DNA of 64,000 bases from Phytobacter diazotrophicus (GTDB lineage Bacteria > Pseudomonadota > Gammaproteobacteria > Enterobacterales > Enterobacteriaceae): assembly GCA_004346725.1 (NCBI GenBank), contig SMDE01000006.1:310001-374000 (forward strand), read 5' to 3'. The notes below the pieces were generated by a model. That model did not search any database and was not told the DNA's origin. It saw only the letters and a program-made list of their open reading frames with translations. This document shows, piece after piece, positions 1 through 9,929 of the stretch. Every line of letters begins with the position of its first letter. The first letter of the stretch is position 1. The position numbers and the translations under genes were made by a program.

Positions 1-140
1 AGCAGGTTTGCCATGGTCGGTCTGAGGTATTCAACCGCTTTTCCCGGTGTTTCGGGGAGCAGTAGACATCTTTTAAACGGCAGGAACTCAACTTCGTTGC
101 GTTCGCCAAGACGATATCCATACACTGTAAGTTTGACCAT
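1..140 (-). CDS. N-terminal fragment of an unrecognised protein
   Basis: An open frame starts with ATG at 138-140 on the minus strand and runs off the left edge without a stop, giving 46 codons that begin MVKLTVYGYRLGERNEVEF. A purine-rich AAGGA lies just upstream of the ATG. The N-terminus is hydrophilic with no signal peptide. I do not recognise the family. The AT-rich gap to its right would hold its promoter. Confidence 0.45.
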   Translation of the reverse strand, partial: MVKLTVYGYRLGERNEVEFLPFKRCLLLPETPGKAVEYLRPTMANL

Positions 141-691
141 TGTCCTTAATCTTCCTTCTCATCCTGGAAGGGCTGATTAAGACTGACTGGCGCTCCTGCC
201 TGCTTAATCATAATTCTTCTCTGTGTTGCTGACGGGGTGAATGTTATTGATTTTTCCGTTCGTTAATCAACTTTATTTCATTAAACCATAGAATCAAGGC
301 GAAATACTAAGTTGTAGATTATTTCTAGTGTAAAATTTTATTGATCTTGTAACGAACGAAACTTTGCATTGTTACACTGATTTGAATCGTGCCTGAACTC
401 ACAAAATCTTCATCATTTTATACTAAAATAATTATCCTGTTTTTTAGTCTATTAGTGGTTTTTAATTCGAATTGTTTTGTTTGTGTTAATAATTAAACGG
501 GATAAATAAATGAGGTTTATATTGGTAATTTAATGTATTGATACGAGGAATATATTTCAGGGGCAGTAAAGAATAGCGATTCCCGTAATAATTAGGAAGC
601 GAAAACGAAGCGAATAGCATTTTTTATCCATTGGTATGAATGGTACTGGTAGATATATTTATTGATGAAATATAACGTGTGTTGTGGGAGT
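141..691. other. AT-rich intergenic gap without a recognisable gene
   Basis: About 550 bases are clearly richer in A and T than the rest of the window, with many runs of T and A. I see no open frame with a ribosome binding site. It probably contains the promoter of the leftward gene fragment at the window edge. Such AT-rich islands are typical H-NS targets or old transfer scars; that is inference. Confidence 0.5.
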
Positions 692-744
692 GGAAAAACG
701 CGGGTTTGTAGAATGCGTCTCAATGCGCGCTACTTCCAAACCCG
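692..744 (-). terminator. Possible rho-independent terminator of the EAL-HDOD gene
   Basis: On the minus strand CGGGTTTG pairs perfectly with CAAACCCG across a 28-nt loop, followed by CG and five T. It lies directly after the stop codon at 752. The long loop makes it a weak prediction. Confidence 0.4.
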
Positions 745-751
745 GGGGGAT

Positions 752-1990
752 TTAGCTGGTAATACCCGTTGGGATATCATCTGCCCACTGTGTTGCGGTG
801 GTGATCAATTCAGCCACCACGCTGCGGTTGAAGCCGAGCCGATGGCCCAGCGCGCTGACATCTTCCCATTTATGGTTTTCATACAGTTGCGCCAGGTGCA
901 GATAAGGATAGAGCGGGCCACGTTTCTCTTTAAGCGCCATCATGACATTGCTTGAGACGTCAATCTGGCCAATCAAATCCGCCATCGGCATTTCGAAAAT
1001 ATCGTCCAGTTGCGAGAACAGGCCCACAATAAAGGCATCGTCCGATGAATGACGGCTGATGGAACGGGCGGCAGCCAGCTCGCAGAACTTTCCGCGAATC
1101 AGGCAGCGGTGGTAGATTTCATCGGTCTTGCCGACATTCACCGACGTTAAGCAGGCCACCAGCACGAACCGGCGTAGCTCATTGGCGCCAAGATAAAAGA
1201 TGATGTCTTTGAGCGACTGGCTGCGAAAGTTTTTAATGCCGCGCGCGTTGAAGACGATGTTCTGCGCATAACGCATCAGCTTGAAAGAGAGCGCAAGGTC
1301 CTGTTTTAGCAGCGCTTCGATTCTGGCGAAGTCCGGTGAGTCAGTGTTCACTTCCTTCATCAGCTTTAAGGTTACGGACTGATTCTGGATAAGCTTGTTG
1401 TTAGCGTGAATGACCGGCTTGCTGAAAAAGTGCCCCTGAAAGAGGGTGCAGCCGAGGTTGCGGTAGCACTCATACTCTTCCTGCGTTTCAACCTTCTCGG
1501 CCAGAAAGACTGTGCCCTTGAGCAGCTCAGCTTTGCTTTCAATGTACTCTTTGATCTCTTCCGGCGTGCTCATGCGCACATCAAATTTGATGATGCTGAC
1601 ATAGGGCAGAAAATCGTTCCATGTATCGCCGAGTTCGAAATCGTCCAGGGCGATACGAAAACCGTGCTGATAAAGCTGTTTTACGGTCTTAAGCAGGCGT
1701 GGCGTGGGTTCAGCCGTTTCGAGTATTTCCACAATCACGCGATCTTTGGGCAAGGTCTCCGCCATGCCCTGTATTAACAATTCATAGGGGAAGTTAACGA
1801 AGATCGCGCTGTATTCCTTGAGACGGCCCAGCGGCGCACCAAGAAATTGTTCTACGATAATTTGGGCAGTGGCATATTCCGGAGTAACGTCGGGAAACCG
1901 GTTCGTCATGCTGTCTCTGAACAACAGCTCATAACCGACTGTGTTCATATTTTCGTCAAAAATCGCCTGGCGGGCGACAAAAGAAAACAT
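752..1990 (-). CDS. EAL-HDOD two-domain signalling protein
   Basis: A 412-aa cytosolic protein of the YuxH/CdgJ architecture. The N-terminal half is an EAL-like domain (YELLFR in place of the EAL motif, LDDFELG, IKFDVRM, AEKVET); the C-terminal half from about residue 200 is an HDOD domain (LMRYAQ, RSQSLKDIIFYLG, VGLFSQLDDI). The EAL consensus is degenerate, so it may sense or bind c-di-GMP or partners rather than hydrolyse it. The start at 1990 (MFSFVARQ) is preferred over ATGs 15 and 33 bases upstream because GGAG sits 6 bases before it. It is a single-gene unit separated from the pyrimidine genes by a terminator. Confidence 0.85.
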   Translation of the reverse strand: MFSFVARQAIFDENMNTVGYELLFRDSMTNRFPDVTPEYATAQIIVEQFLGAPLGRLKEYSAIFVNFPYELLIQGMAETLPKDRVIVEILETAEPTPRLLKTVKQLYQHGFRIALDDFELGDTWNDFLPYVSIIKFDVRMSTPEEIKEYIESKAELLKGTVFLAEKVETQEEYECYRNLGCTLFQGHFFSKPVIHANNKLIQNQSVTLKLMKEVNTDSPDFARIEALLKQDLALSFKLMRYAQNIVFNARGIKNFRSQSLKDIIFYLGANELRRFVLVACLTSVNVGKTDEIYHRCLIRGKFCELAAARSISRHSSDDAFIVGLFSQLDDIFEMPMADLIGQIDVSSNVMMALKEKRGPLYPYLHLAQLYENHKWEDVSALGHRLGFNRSVVAELITTATQWADDIPTGITS

Positions 1991-2230
1991 TGGATACTCC
2001 ATACAGATGCCTGTAGATATCAAAACCCGGTTAAACAGGTATGTAACCGGTTAATCCCCCAGCATTTTCTCTTACCGATGAAAGGGAAGCCTGGACGAAA
2101 ATGGCAAAGACGCATGTGGGTCTTACAGAAGGCAGTATCTTTTGTAAACTTCTTAGGGACTTAAGTCAAATCCCATCTACGTTTACAGGGCATTATTGAG
2201 CCGGTTTTCTGAAAAAATGTTCAGTTCGCT

Positions 2231-2265
2231 AAAAAAATAACCCGATTGCCTGCAACCGGGTTTTT
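2231..2265 (-). terminator. Terminator of the reductive pyrimidine operon
   Basis: Minus-strand hairpin AACCCGGTTGC / GCAATCGGGTT (one G-T pair) with a two-base loop, followed by A and seven T (2231-2237). It lies 17 bases after the stop of the N-carbamoyl hydrolase gene and is a convincing intrinsic terminator. Confidence 0.85.
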
Positions 2266-2281
2266 AATGAGGGGAACCCGA

Positions 2282-3568
2282 TTATGACCGAGAGACAACG
2301 CCGGCTTTTTCCAGCATAGCGTGTAACAAGACATTTGCCCCGGCCGTGACCTGTTCCGGCGCGGAATATTCTATCTCATTGTGACTGATGCCATCTTTGC
2401 AGGGAATAAAAATCATGCCAGCAGGTGCGAGCATACTCATATACACCGCGTCATGTCCGGCACCTGAGACAATATCCATAGAAGAGTAGCCTAATTTTTG
2501 CGCTGCCCGTCGTACGGCCTCTTTACAATCCGGGTGGAAAGGCGCGGCAGGGTAGTGGGAGACCTGTTGCAGCGCTACGCTTAGCCCGGTTTGTTGTTCA
2601 ATCTGCGCAATGTACGCTTTTAAGGCCGCATCCATTTTGTCCACCTCGGCGTCGGTCATATTGCGAAAGTCGATGGAGAATTTCACACTGCCGGGCACGA
2701 CGTTGCGGCTGTTAGGATGCACCTGCACCATGCCCACGGTCCCGCGTCCGTGAGGCGCAAATTGCCCGGCAATATTGACTACTTCCTGCATGATATGTGT
2801 GGCAACTTGCAGGGCGTCTTTGCGCATCGCCATGGGCGTTGGTCCGGCGTGGGACTCCATCCCCGTAACGGTACAGTCATACCAGCGAATACCGAGCACT
2901 GCCTGCACCACGCCGATGGTGATGTCCTGATCTTCAAGGATGGGGCCTTGCTCGATATGGGCTTCAAAATAGGCGCCGATAGGGTGGTCGCCCGGTACAA
3001 CGTCGCCCGCATAACCAATTTTGAACAGCTCATCTTCCACCGATTTTCCTTCGGTGTCGGTTGCGGCATAGGCTGTCTCCAGCGGGAAGATACCCGCGAA
3101 GACGCCGGAGCCCATCATGACCGGCACAAAGCGTGAGCCTTCTTCGTTAGTCCAGAAAACCATCTCTACCGGCGCTTCGGTTTCAATACCGCGATCGTTC
3201 AGGGTTCGAATAACCTCCAGCGCCGAGAGCACGCCAAAGTTGCCATCGAACTTGCCCCCGGTTGGCTGGGTGTCGATATGGCTACCGGCGACAATCGGTT
3301 TTAGAGCATTGTTGCGGCCTGGGCGGCGCATAAAGACATTGCCGATCTGATCTATTTCGACCGTCAACCCGGCCGCTTTTCCCCAGCCGACGACCAAATC
3401 TCGACCCTGACGGTCGAGGTCGGTCAGCGTTAAGCGGCAGACTCCGCCTTTGGGGGTAGCGCCAATTTGCGCGAGGTCCATTAACGATTGCCACAAACGC
3501 TCGCCATCAACCCGCAGGTCACTGATATCAACGCTATTCGTATCTGGTGAAACGACTTCACTGCTCAT
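2282..3568 (-). CDS. Zn-dependent N-carbamoyl amino acid hydrolase (beta-ureidopropionase type)
   Basis: A 428-aa M20-type amidohydrolase of the allantoate/N-carbamoyl-L-amino-acid hydrolase family. Metal-site motifs are visible: GSHIDTQ, GGKFDGNFGVL, TNEEGSRF, EAHIEQGP and a C-terminal GAGHDAVYM followed by SHNEIEY. It is last in an operon with dihydropyrimidine dehydrogenase and dihydropyrimidinase, so the expected reaction is N-carbamoyl-beta-alanine (or N-carbamoyl-beta-aminoisobutyrate) to the beta-amino acid, CO2 and ammonia, the third step of reductive uracil/thymine breakdown. It starts 24 bases after the dihydropyrimidinase stop. Allantoate amidohydrolase is an alternative the fold alone cannot exclude; the operon argues against it. 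Confidence 0.88.
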   Translation of the reverse strand: MSSEVVSPDTNSVDISDLRVDGERLWQSLMDLAQIGATPKGGVCRLTLTDLDRQGRDLVVGWGKAAGLTVEIDQIGNVFMRRPGRNNALKPIVAGSHIDTQPTGGKFDGNFGVLSALEVIRTLNDRGIETEAPVEMVFWTNEEGSRFVPVMMGSGVFAGIFPLETAYAATDTEGKSVEDELFKIGYAGDVVPGDHPIGAYFEAHIEQGPILEDQDITIGVVQAVLGIRWYDCTVTGMESHAGPTPMAMRKDALQVATHIMQEVVNIAGQFAPHGRGTVGMVQVHPNSRNVVPGSVKFSIDFRNMTDAEVDKMDAALKAYIAQIEQQTGLSVALQQVSHYPAAPFHPDCKEAVRRAAQKLGYSSMDIVSGAGHDAVYMSMLAPAGMIFIPCKDGISHNEIEYSAPEQVTAGANVLLHAMLEKAGVVSRS

Positions 3569-3592
3569 GATTATTTCCTCAATGTCAGGTGA

Positions 3593-5074
<1,482 letters not shown>

Positions 5075-5087
5075 TTATGTTCTTTTC

Positions 5088-5233
5088 CCCTCACCCTGAC
5101 CCTCTCCCCTAAGGGGCGAGGGGACTGGATCGAGCTGGTTTGCTTTTCCCCCTCTCCCCAAAGGGGCGAGGGGACTGGACCGAGCAGGCCTGCTTTTCCC
5201 CCTCTCCCTTGAGGGAGAGGGTCGGGGTGAGGG
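5088..5233. repeat. GC-rich repeat cluster: two 50-bp tandem units inside 21-bp inverted ends
   Basis: Positions 5101-5150 and 5151-5200 are two adjacent 50-base units differing at five positions, each containing a CCTCTCCCC/GGGGCGAGGGG hairpin; a third unit is truncated at 5201-5221. The block is bounded by 21-base inverted ends at 5088-5108 and 5213-5233 with one mismatch. The end sequence GAGAGGGTYRGGGTGAGGG also occurs inside the dispersed repeats near 19.3 and 59.0 kb. The cluster sits within the transcribed preA-hydA spacer and may fold in the mRNA. Confidence 0.8.
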
Positions 5234-5255
5234 GGAGCAGGCCGCACACCGTCAA

Positions 5256-6560
5256 CTACGCCGTGGCGGCCATCGGGTTATTCGGGTGCGTCGTCCAATT
5301 GGCATACTGGTCCGTTACCACCTTGCCGGTACGCTTATCCACTTCGTCGGGTTGCAGACTGCGCAGTGAAATGCAGTTCTCCACCGGGCAAATCGAGGCG
5401 CACAGGTTGCAGCCGACACAATCCTCTTCGCGCACTTCGAAACGCCGTTCGTCACCCGTGGTGGCGGAAATCGCCTGGTGCGACGTGTCCTCACACACCA
5501 GATGGCAGCGCCCGCACTTAATGCACGACGCCTGGTCGATCACCGCTTTATCTACGTGGTTGAGGTTGAGATAGCGCCAGTCGGTAACGCTTGGCAGTGC
5601 CATGCCGCGAAAGTCTTCGAGGGTCCGGAATCCTTTCTGGTCCATGTAGTTCTCAAGGCCGCTTATCATGTCGCGCACAATCTGGAAGCCATGAACCATC
5701 GCGGCGGTACAGACCTGCACCGTTGCGCACCCCAGCGCGATAAACTCCGCCGCATCGCGCCAGGTGGAGATGCCGCCAATGCCGGAAATCGGCAGTCCAC
5801 GGGTTTGCGCGTCGCGGCCAATTTCCGAGACCATATTCAGCGCAATCGGCTTCACCGCCGGGCCGCAATAGCCGCCGTGTGAACCCTGGCTGCCGGTATG
5901 CGGCGACATCAACATCTGGTCGAGATCGACGCCAATCACTGAATTAATGGTGTTGATAAGCGACACGGCATCCGCGCCGCCCGCTTTCGCGGCTCTCGCC
6001 GGGTAACGAATATCGGTGATATTCGGCGTCAGTTTGACGATCACCGGCAGGCTGCAATATTGTTTGCACCAGCGGGTGACCATTTCGATATATTCCGGTA
6101 CCTGGCCGACCGCCGCGCCCATCCCGCGCTCGCTCATGCCATGCGGGCAACCGAAGTTAAGCTCGATACCGTCTGCCCCCGTGGCTTCTACCTGCGGCAG
6201 AATGGTTTTCCACGCTTCTTCTTCGCAGGGCACCATGATCGACACCACTACCGCCCGGTCGGGCCAGCGTTTTTTGACGCGGGTAATCTCTTCAAGGTTG
6301 ATGGCCAGCGTACGGTCAGTGATGAGCTCGATATTATTCAGCCCCAGAACGCGCCGATCGGTACCGAGTAGAGTGCCGTAGCGCGGCCCGCTGACATTCA
6401 CCACATGCGGATCCAGCCCGAGCGTTTTCCACACCACGCCGCCCCAGCCCGCCTGAAAGGCGCGTTCCACGTTGTACTCTTTGTCGGTAGGCGGCGCAGA
6501 CGCCAGCCAGAACGGATTGGGGCTTTTGATGCCCAGAAAATCGGTATGCAGACTAGCCAT
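5256..6560 (-). CDS. preA: NAD-dependent dihydropyrimidine dehydrogenase, subunit PreA
   Basis: A 434-aa FMN and iron-sulfur subunit that reduces uracil and thymine to their 5,6-dihydro forms. The N-terminal two-thirds is a dihydroorotate-dehydrogenase-like barrel with the active-site cysteine in FGCPHGMSERGMG; the C-terminus carries two 4Fe-4S sets, CIKCGRCHLVC and CVGCNLCASICP. The start at 6560 (MASLHTDF) has AGGAG 7 bases upstream and overlaps the end of preT by 8 bases, indicating translational coupling; a longer frame to 6656 exists but has a proline- and serine-rich, non-conserved extension. Confidence 0.93.
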   Translation of the reverse strand: MASLHTDFLGIKSPNPFWLASAPPTDKEYNVERAFQAGWGGVVWKTLGLDPHVVNVSGPRYGTLLGTDRRVLGLNNIELITDRTLAINLEEITRVKKRWPDRAVVVSIMVPCEEEAWKTILPQVEATGADGIELNFGCPHGMSERGMGAAVGQVPEYIEMVTRWCKQYCSLPVIVKLTPNITDIRYPARAAKAGGADAVSLINTINSVIGVDLDQMLMSPHTGSQGSHGGYCGPAVKPIALNMVSEIGRDAQTRGLPISGIGGISTWRDAAEFIALGCATVQVCTAAMVHGFQIVRDMISGLENYMDQKGFRTLEDFRGMALPSVTDWRYLNLNHVDKAVIDQASCIKCGRCHLVCEDTSHQAISATTGDERRFEVREEDCVGCNLCASICPVENCISLRSLQPDEVDKRTGKVVTDQYANWTTHPNNPMAATA

Positions 6561-7941
6561 GAGAGTGCTCCTGAAATGAGGTGGCGTTAGCGGCGTCGGA
6601 GATAGTGAGGGCCAGCGCGATAGAGCGGGCGGCGAGTTTGCCCTGGCGTACGGCATCGACCGTCAGGTCAAGGCCGCCTGCACAGCAGTCACCTCCGGCC
6701 CAGACATCCGCCAGCGAGGTGCGGCCGCACTCGTCGGTAGCGATACGCCCGTGTTTAAGTTGGATGGCTTGTCCGACAGGGGCGCTGTCGAAGGTCTGAC
6801 CGATGGCTTTAAGCACCATGTCGGCCTCCAGCGTGAAGGTCTCATTGCTGACTTCACCTTGCCGCACCACGCTGAACGTCACGCCGGTCAGTTGGCGATT
6901 GTGCTGCTCGAAGCGCAGAGGGGCGGCCCACAGGCGTATCGTTACACCATTAAGCTGTGCCCACTGGCGCTCTTTTTCTGAAGCTTTCATCTGTGCTTCG
7001 CCACGGCGATAGACCAGCGTGACCTCCTGAGCGCCAAGCTTTTTCGCCTGAACGGCGGCATCGACGGCGGTCATACCGCCACCAATCACCACCACTTTGC
7101 GGCCAACGGGGAGCTCGCTGAGATCCGCGCACTGGCGCAACCTGGCAATAAAATCCACCGCTTCACAAACGCCTTCGGGTTCTGCGTCGTCGGTTTCCAG
7201 TTGGTTAACACTCGCCAACCCAAGGCCGAGAAATACCGCATCGTGGCTGGCCCGTAACTGCGCGAGGCTGAAATCTTCGCCCAGTGTTTGACCCGTGTGC
7301 AGCGTAATACCGCCGATGGAGAGCAGCCAGGCCACTTCGCGTGCGGCGAAATCGTCGGTCACTTTGTAGCTGGCAAGGCCGTATTCATTCAGGCCGCCTG
7401 CTTTGCTGCGGGCATCAAAGAGATCCACGCTGTGGCCCGCTATCGCCAGATGATGAGCGACGGTAAGCCCGGCGGGACCAGCGCCGACCACGGCAACACG
7501 TCTACCGGTTTCAGGCCCACGAACGAACAACGGTTTACCGGGGTTAGCAAAAAAATGATCGGTGGCGTGGCGCTGAAGCAGGCCGATATTAAGTGGGCGA
7601 CCATCCTGAGCGTTACGTACGCAGGCCTGTTCACACAAGGTTTCGGTAGGGCAGACGCGGCTGCAGATCCCGCCTAACACATTGGCGCGCAAAATGACCT
7701 CTGCCGCACCGCGATCGTTGCTCTGGGCGATGCGCTGGATAAAGCTCGGCACATCAATATCCGCCGGGCAGGCCCGCGAGCAGGGGGCGTCAAAGCAGTA
7801 GTAACAGCGTTCTGCTTCAATCACTGCCTGGGGGGCAGTTAACGGGGGGGCGCAGTCCGCAAACTCGCGGGCATACGCGTCGGGAGCAAGCCGTGCGGCC
7901 TGGATCCCCTGGGCATGGCTACCTGAATCGTTGCTCATCAT
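6553..7941 (-). CDS. preT: Dihydropyrimidine dehydrogenase, NADH-oxidising subunit PreT
   Basis: A 462-aa GltD-like flavoprotein that transfers electrons from NADH to PreA. The N-terminus has the cysteine-rich domain for two 4Fe-4S clusters (CYYCFDAPCSRAC; GGICSRVCPTETLCEQAC), followed by the FAD Rossmann motif GAGPAGL near residue 152 and a nucleotide motif GGGMTAVDAA near 286. It is the first gene of the pyrimidine operon; 48 bases upstream of its ATG lies a RutR-like palindrome. Its end overlaps the start of preA. Confidence 0.93.
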   Translation of the reverse strand: MMSNDSGSHAQGIQAARLAPDAYAREFADCAPPLTAPQAVIEAERCYYCFDAPCSRACPADIDVPSFIQRIAQSNDRGAAEVILRANVLGGICSRVCPTETLCEQACVRNAQDGRPLNIGLLQRHATDHFFANPGKPLFVRGPETGRRVAVVGAGPAGLTVAHHLAIAGHSVDLFDARSKAGGLNEYGLASYKVTDDFAAREVAWLLSIGGITLHTGQTLGEDFSLAQLRASHDAVFLGLGLASVNQLETDDAEPEGVCEAVDFIARLRQCADLSELPVGRKVVVIGGGMTAVDAAVQAKKLGAQEVTLVYRRGEAQMKASEKERQWAQLNGVTIRLWAAPLRFEQHNRQLTGVTFSVVRQGEVSNETFTLEADMVLKAIGQTFDSAPVGQAIQLKHGRIATDECGRTSLADVWAGGDCCAGGLDLTVDAVRQGKLAARSIALALTISDAANATSFQEHSHG

Positions 7942-7988
7942 GCTTCTCCTGAATTGTCAGTGGGGTTATCTCTCCCCGCGTTAAAATC

Positions 7989-8004
7989 CTGACCATATGG
8001 TTAA
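7989..8004. promoter_or_regulatory. RutR-like operator upstream of preT
   Basis: CTGACCATATGGTTAA matches the E. coli RutR consensus TTGACCANNTGGTCAA at all but two positions and is nearly palindromic. It lies between preT and the RutR-like gene, 48 bases before the preT start. A second match occurs before the ABC importer operon at 12730-12745. Confidence 0.65.
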
Positions 8005-8175
8005 GTTTTCGCGTAATAACCATGCTAATTACGTGCCATTTACGACAAGTTTGCTGCATGACGCGTAAATTCAGGGACCCAGAGAAACATGAATAAAATA
8101 ACCGGACGTTTATTGCTGTTTTTTGGTGCATTTCGCACCTTATTTGACGCTGATTGCTGCATTTTGCGGCAGGAT

Positions 8176-8823
8176 TCATTCAAGGCCGCAGATCCGCCAG
8201 ACGCAACGCAAAACATGTTCTGTCGCCCGTTGCTGTGCCGTCTTGCTGTGTGAGTCCTCTCCCAGCACGGCGGCAATCTGGATATCAAAATCCGCATAGG
8301 TTTGGGTCATCGACCAGACGGTAAAAAAGAAGTGGGTGGTGTCCATCGCAGAGAGCTTGCCGAGCGCAATCCAGCCATCCAGGATGCGGGCCTTTTCCGC
8401 TACCAGTTGTCGAAGTTGGGTTTTTAGCAGCGGGTGAACCACCTGCGCGCCTTGCAGGATCTCATTGGCGAACAGGCGGGAGGCTTCCGGGCGGGCGAAA
8501 CTAAAGCCGATCTTTTTACGGACATACTCTTCCAGCGCGGTTTTGGGATCGGCGCTGGCAGAGATCCCCTCCAGCGGCGCCAGCCAGTCGTGCAGAATGC
8601 ACTCCAGCACGCGCAAATAAAGGGTTTGTTTATTGCCAAAGTAGTAGTGCAGATTGGCTTTAGGCAGGTCGGCGGCATCGGCAATCTGTTGCATGGTGGT
8701 GCCGCGAAACCCATAACGGGCGAAGACCCGTTCGGCTGCGGGCATAATGATCGCCTCGTTATCCTGGCGAATACGCCCTTTCTCCAGCGAGACCGCAATG
8801 CCGCTCAGCAGGCTTTCGTTCAT
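8176..8823 (-). CDS. RutR-like TetR family regulator of pyrimidine catabolism
   Basis: A 215-aa TetR repressor. The helix-turn-helix occupies about residues 25-70 (GFRGTTMQQIADAADLPKAN then LHYYFGNKQTLYL), and the rest resembles the ligand domain of E. coli RutR (LAPLEGIS, ASRLFANEILQGA, ARILDGWIALGKL, FFFTVWSMTQTYADF). RutR binds uracil and thymine. It starts 42 bases after the ABC binding-protein gene on the same strand, so it probably ends that operon, and is followed by preT. RutR-like palindromes before preT and before the importer operon suggest it controls both. The ligand is inferred. Confidence 0.8.
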   Translation of the reverse strand: MNESLLSGIAVSLEKGRIRQDNEAIIMPAAERVFARYGFRGTTMQQIADAADLPKANLHYYFGNKQTLYLRVLECILHDWLAPLEGISASADPKTALEEYVRKKIGFSFARPEASRLFANEILQGAQVVHPLLKTQLRQLVAEKARILDGWIALGKLSAMDTTHFFFTVWSMTQTYADFDIQIAAVLGEDSHSKTAQQRATEHVLRCVWRICGLE

Positions 8824-8865
8824 GACAGGCTCCAGTGAAATCCGCCCTCCCTGGCGGGGGAGGGG

Positions 8866-9882
8866 TTATTTCAGTTTCGCCGCGGCATCCCAGACGGTAT
8901 GGGTCATCGCGCTGTCACCCGGATCTTTTTTGATTACCGGGGTATCGCCACCGCTGTGCAGTAAAACATCAATGGTGCGACGGTAGGCCGCCGGGTCGAG
9001 ATAGCCGATTTTCGGTGTGTTGGCGTTAGTGATGAGCTTCGCCACGTTCTCCATCTGGCGAGTCTGTACCTCTTCGGTGGCGGCGCCGGACGCATCTTCA
9101 GCAACCACGATTTTCGCCGCCTCTTGTGGGTGTTTCACCGCATAATCCCAGCCTTTGAACGAGGCTTTGAGGAACTTCGCCATTTTGGCGACGAACGCCG
9201 GGTCTTTCAGGCTGGAATCCAGCACATACAGGCCATCTTCGAGAGTGGAAACGCCCTGATCCTCATACGGGAAGGTGATCAGATCCGCTTCTTTTAAGCC
9301 TGCGTCGATCAACTGCCAGTATTCGTTGTAGTTCATCGTTGAGATACAGGCAGCCTGATCCTGCAACAGAGGATCGACGTTAAAGCCCTGTTTGAGGATG
9401 GTAATGTCTTTGCCCGGTTTCAGGTTCAGTTTGCTCATCCAGTTGAAGAAGGGGTACTCATTGCCGCCGTACCAGACGCCCAGCGTTTTACCTTTGAAGT
9501 CGGCAGGCGTTTTAATGCCGCTCGATTTTTTACAGGTCAGCATCATCCCGGAACGATCATAAATCTGTGCAATGTTCACCAGCGGCACGCCCGCCTCGCG
9601 TGAGGCCAGCGCATCCGGCAGCCAGTTGACGATGACATCCGCGGATTTGCCAGCAATCACCTGAACCGGGGAGATATCCGTACCGCCGGGTTTGATCGTG
9701 ACATCCAGTCCTTCCTCTTTATAAAACCCTTTTTCCTGCGCCACGTAGTAGCCAGCGAATTGCGCCTGCGGTACCCATTTCAACTGCAGCGTGATTTTCT
9801 CTGCTGCGTGTGCTGAAAAGGTAAAAGCCACAGACATTGCCGCCAGCAACAACCCCCGGCGAAAAGCGGAACGTTTCATCAT
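8866..9882 (-). CDS. ABC importer substrate-binding protein, NMT1/THI5-like
   Basis: A 338-aa periplasmic protein with a signal peptide (MMKRSAFRRG, hydrophobic core, cleavage after SAHA). The mature start LQLKWVPQAQFAGYYVAQEKG is the hallmark of the NMT1/THI5-like family that includes ThiY and RibY, which bind pyrimidine- or flavin-related compounds. The start at 9882 is chosen because GAGGAG lies 7 bases upstream; a frame to 10050 lacks signal character. It is fourth in an operon ATPase - permease - permease - binding protein. Context suggests uptake of pyrimidines or hydropyrimidines; hydroxymethylpyrimidine is an alternative. Confidence 0.85.
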   Translation of the reverse strand: MMKRSAFRRGLLLAAMSVAFTFSAHAAEKITLQLKWVPQAQFAGYYVAQEKGFYKEEGLDVTIKPGGTDISPVQVIAGKSADVIVNWLPDALASREAGVPLVNIAQIYDRSGMMLTCKKSSGIKTPADFKGKTLGVWYGGNEYPFFNWMSKLNLKPGKDITILKQGFNVDPLLQDQAACISTMNYNEYWQLIDAGLKEADLITFPYEDQGVSTLEDGLYVLDSSLKDPAFVAKMAKFLKASFKGWDYAVKHPQEAAKIVVAEDASGAATEEVQTRQMENVAKLITNANTPKIGYLDPAAYRRTIDVLLHSGGDTPVIKKDPGDSAMTHTVWDAAAKLK

Positions 9883-9929
9883 GGGATAACTCCTCGGGTT
9901 AGTGTGCATCATCATGTTTTTATGTTGTT

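Noticed and set aside
662-955. A 97-codon plus-strand frame
   Set aside because: Crosses the putative terminator and the 3' end of the EAL-HDOD gene on the other strand; no family features.
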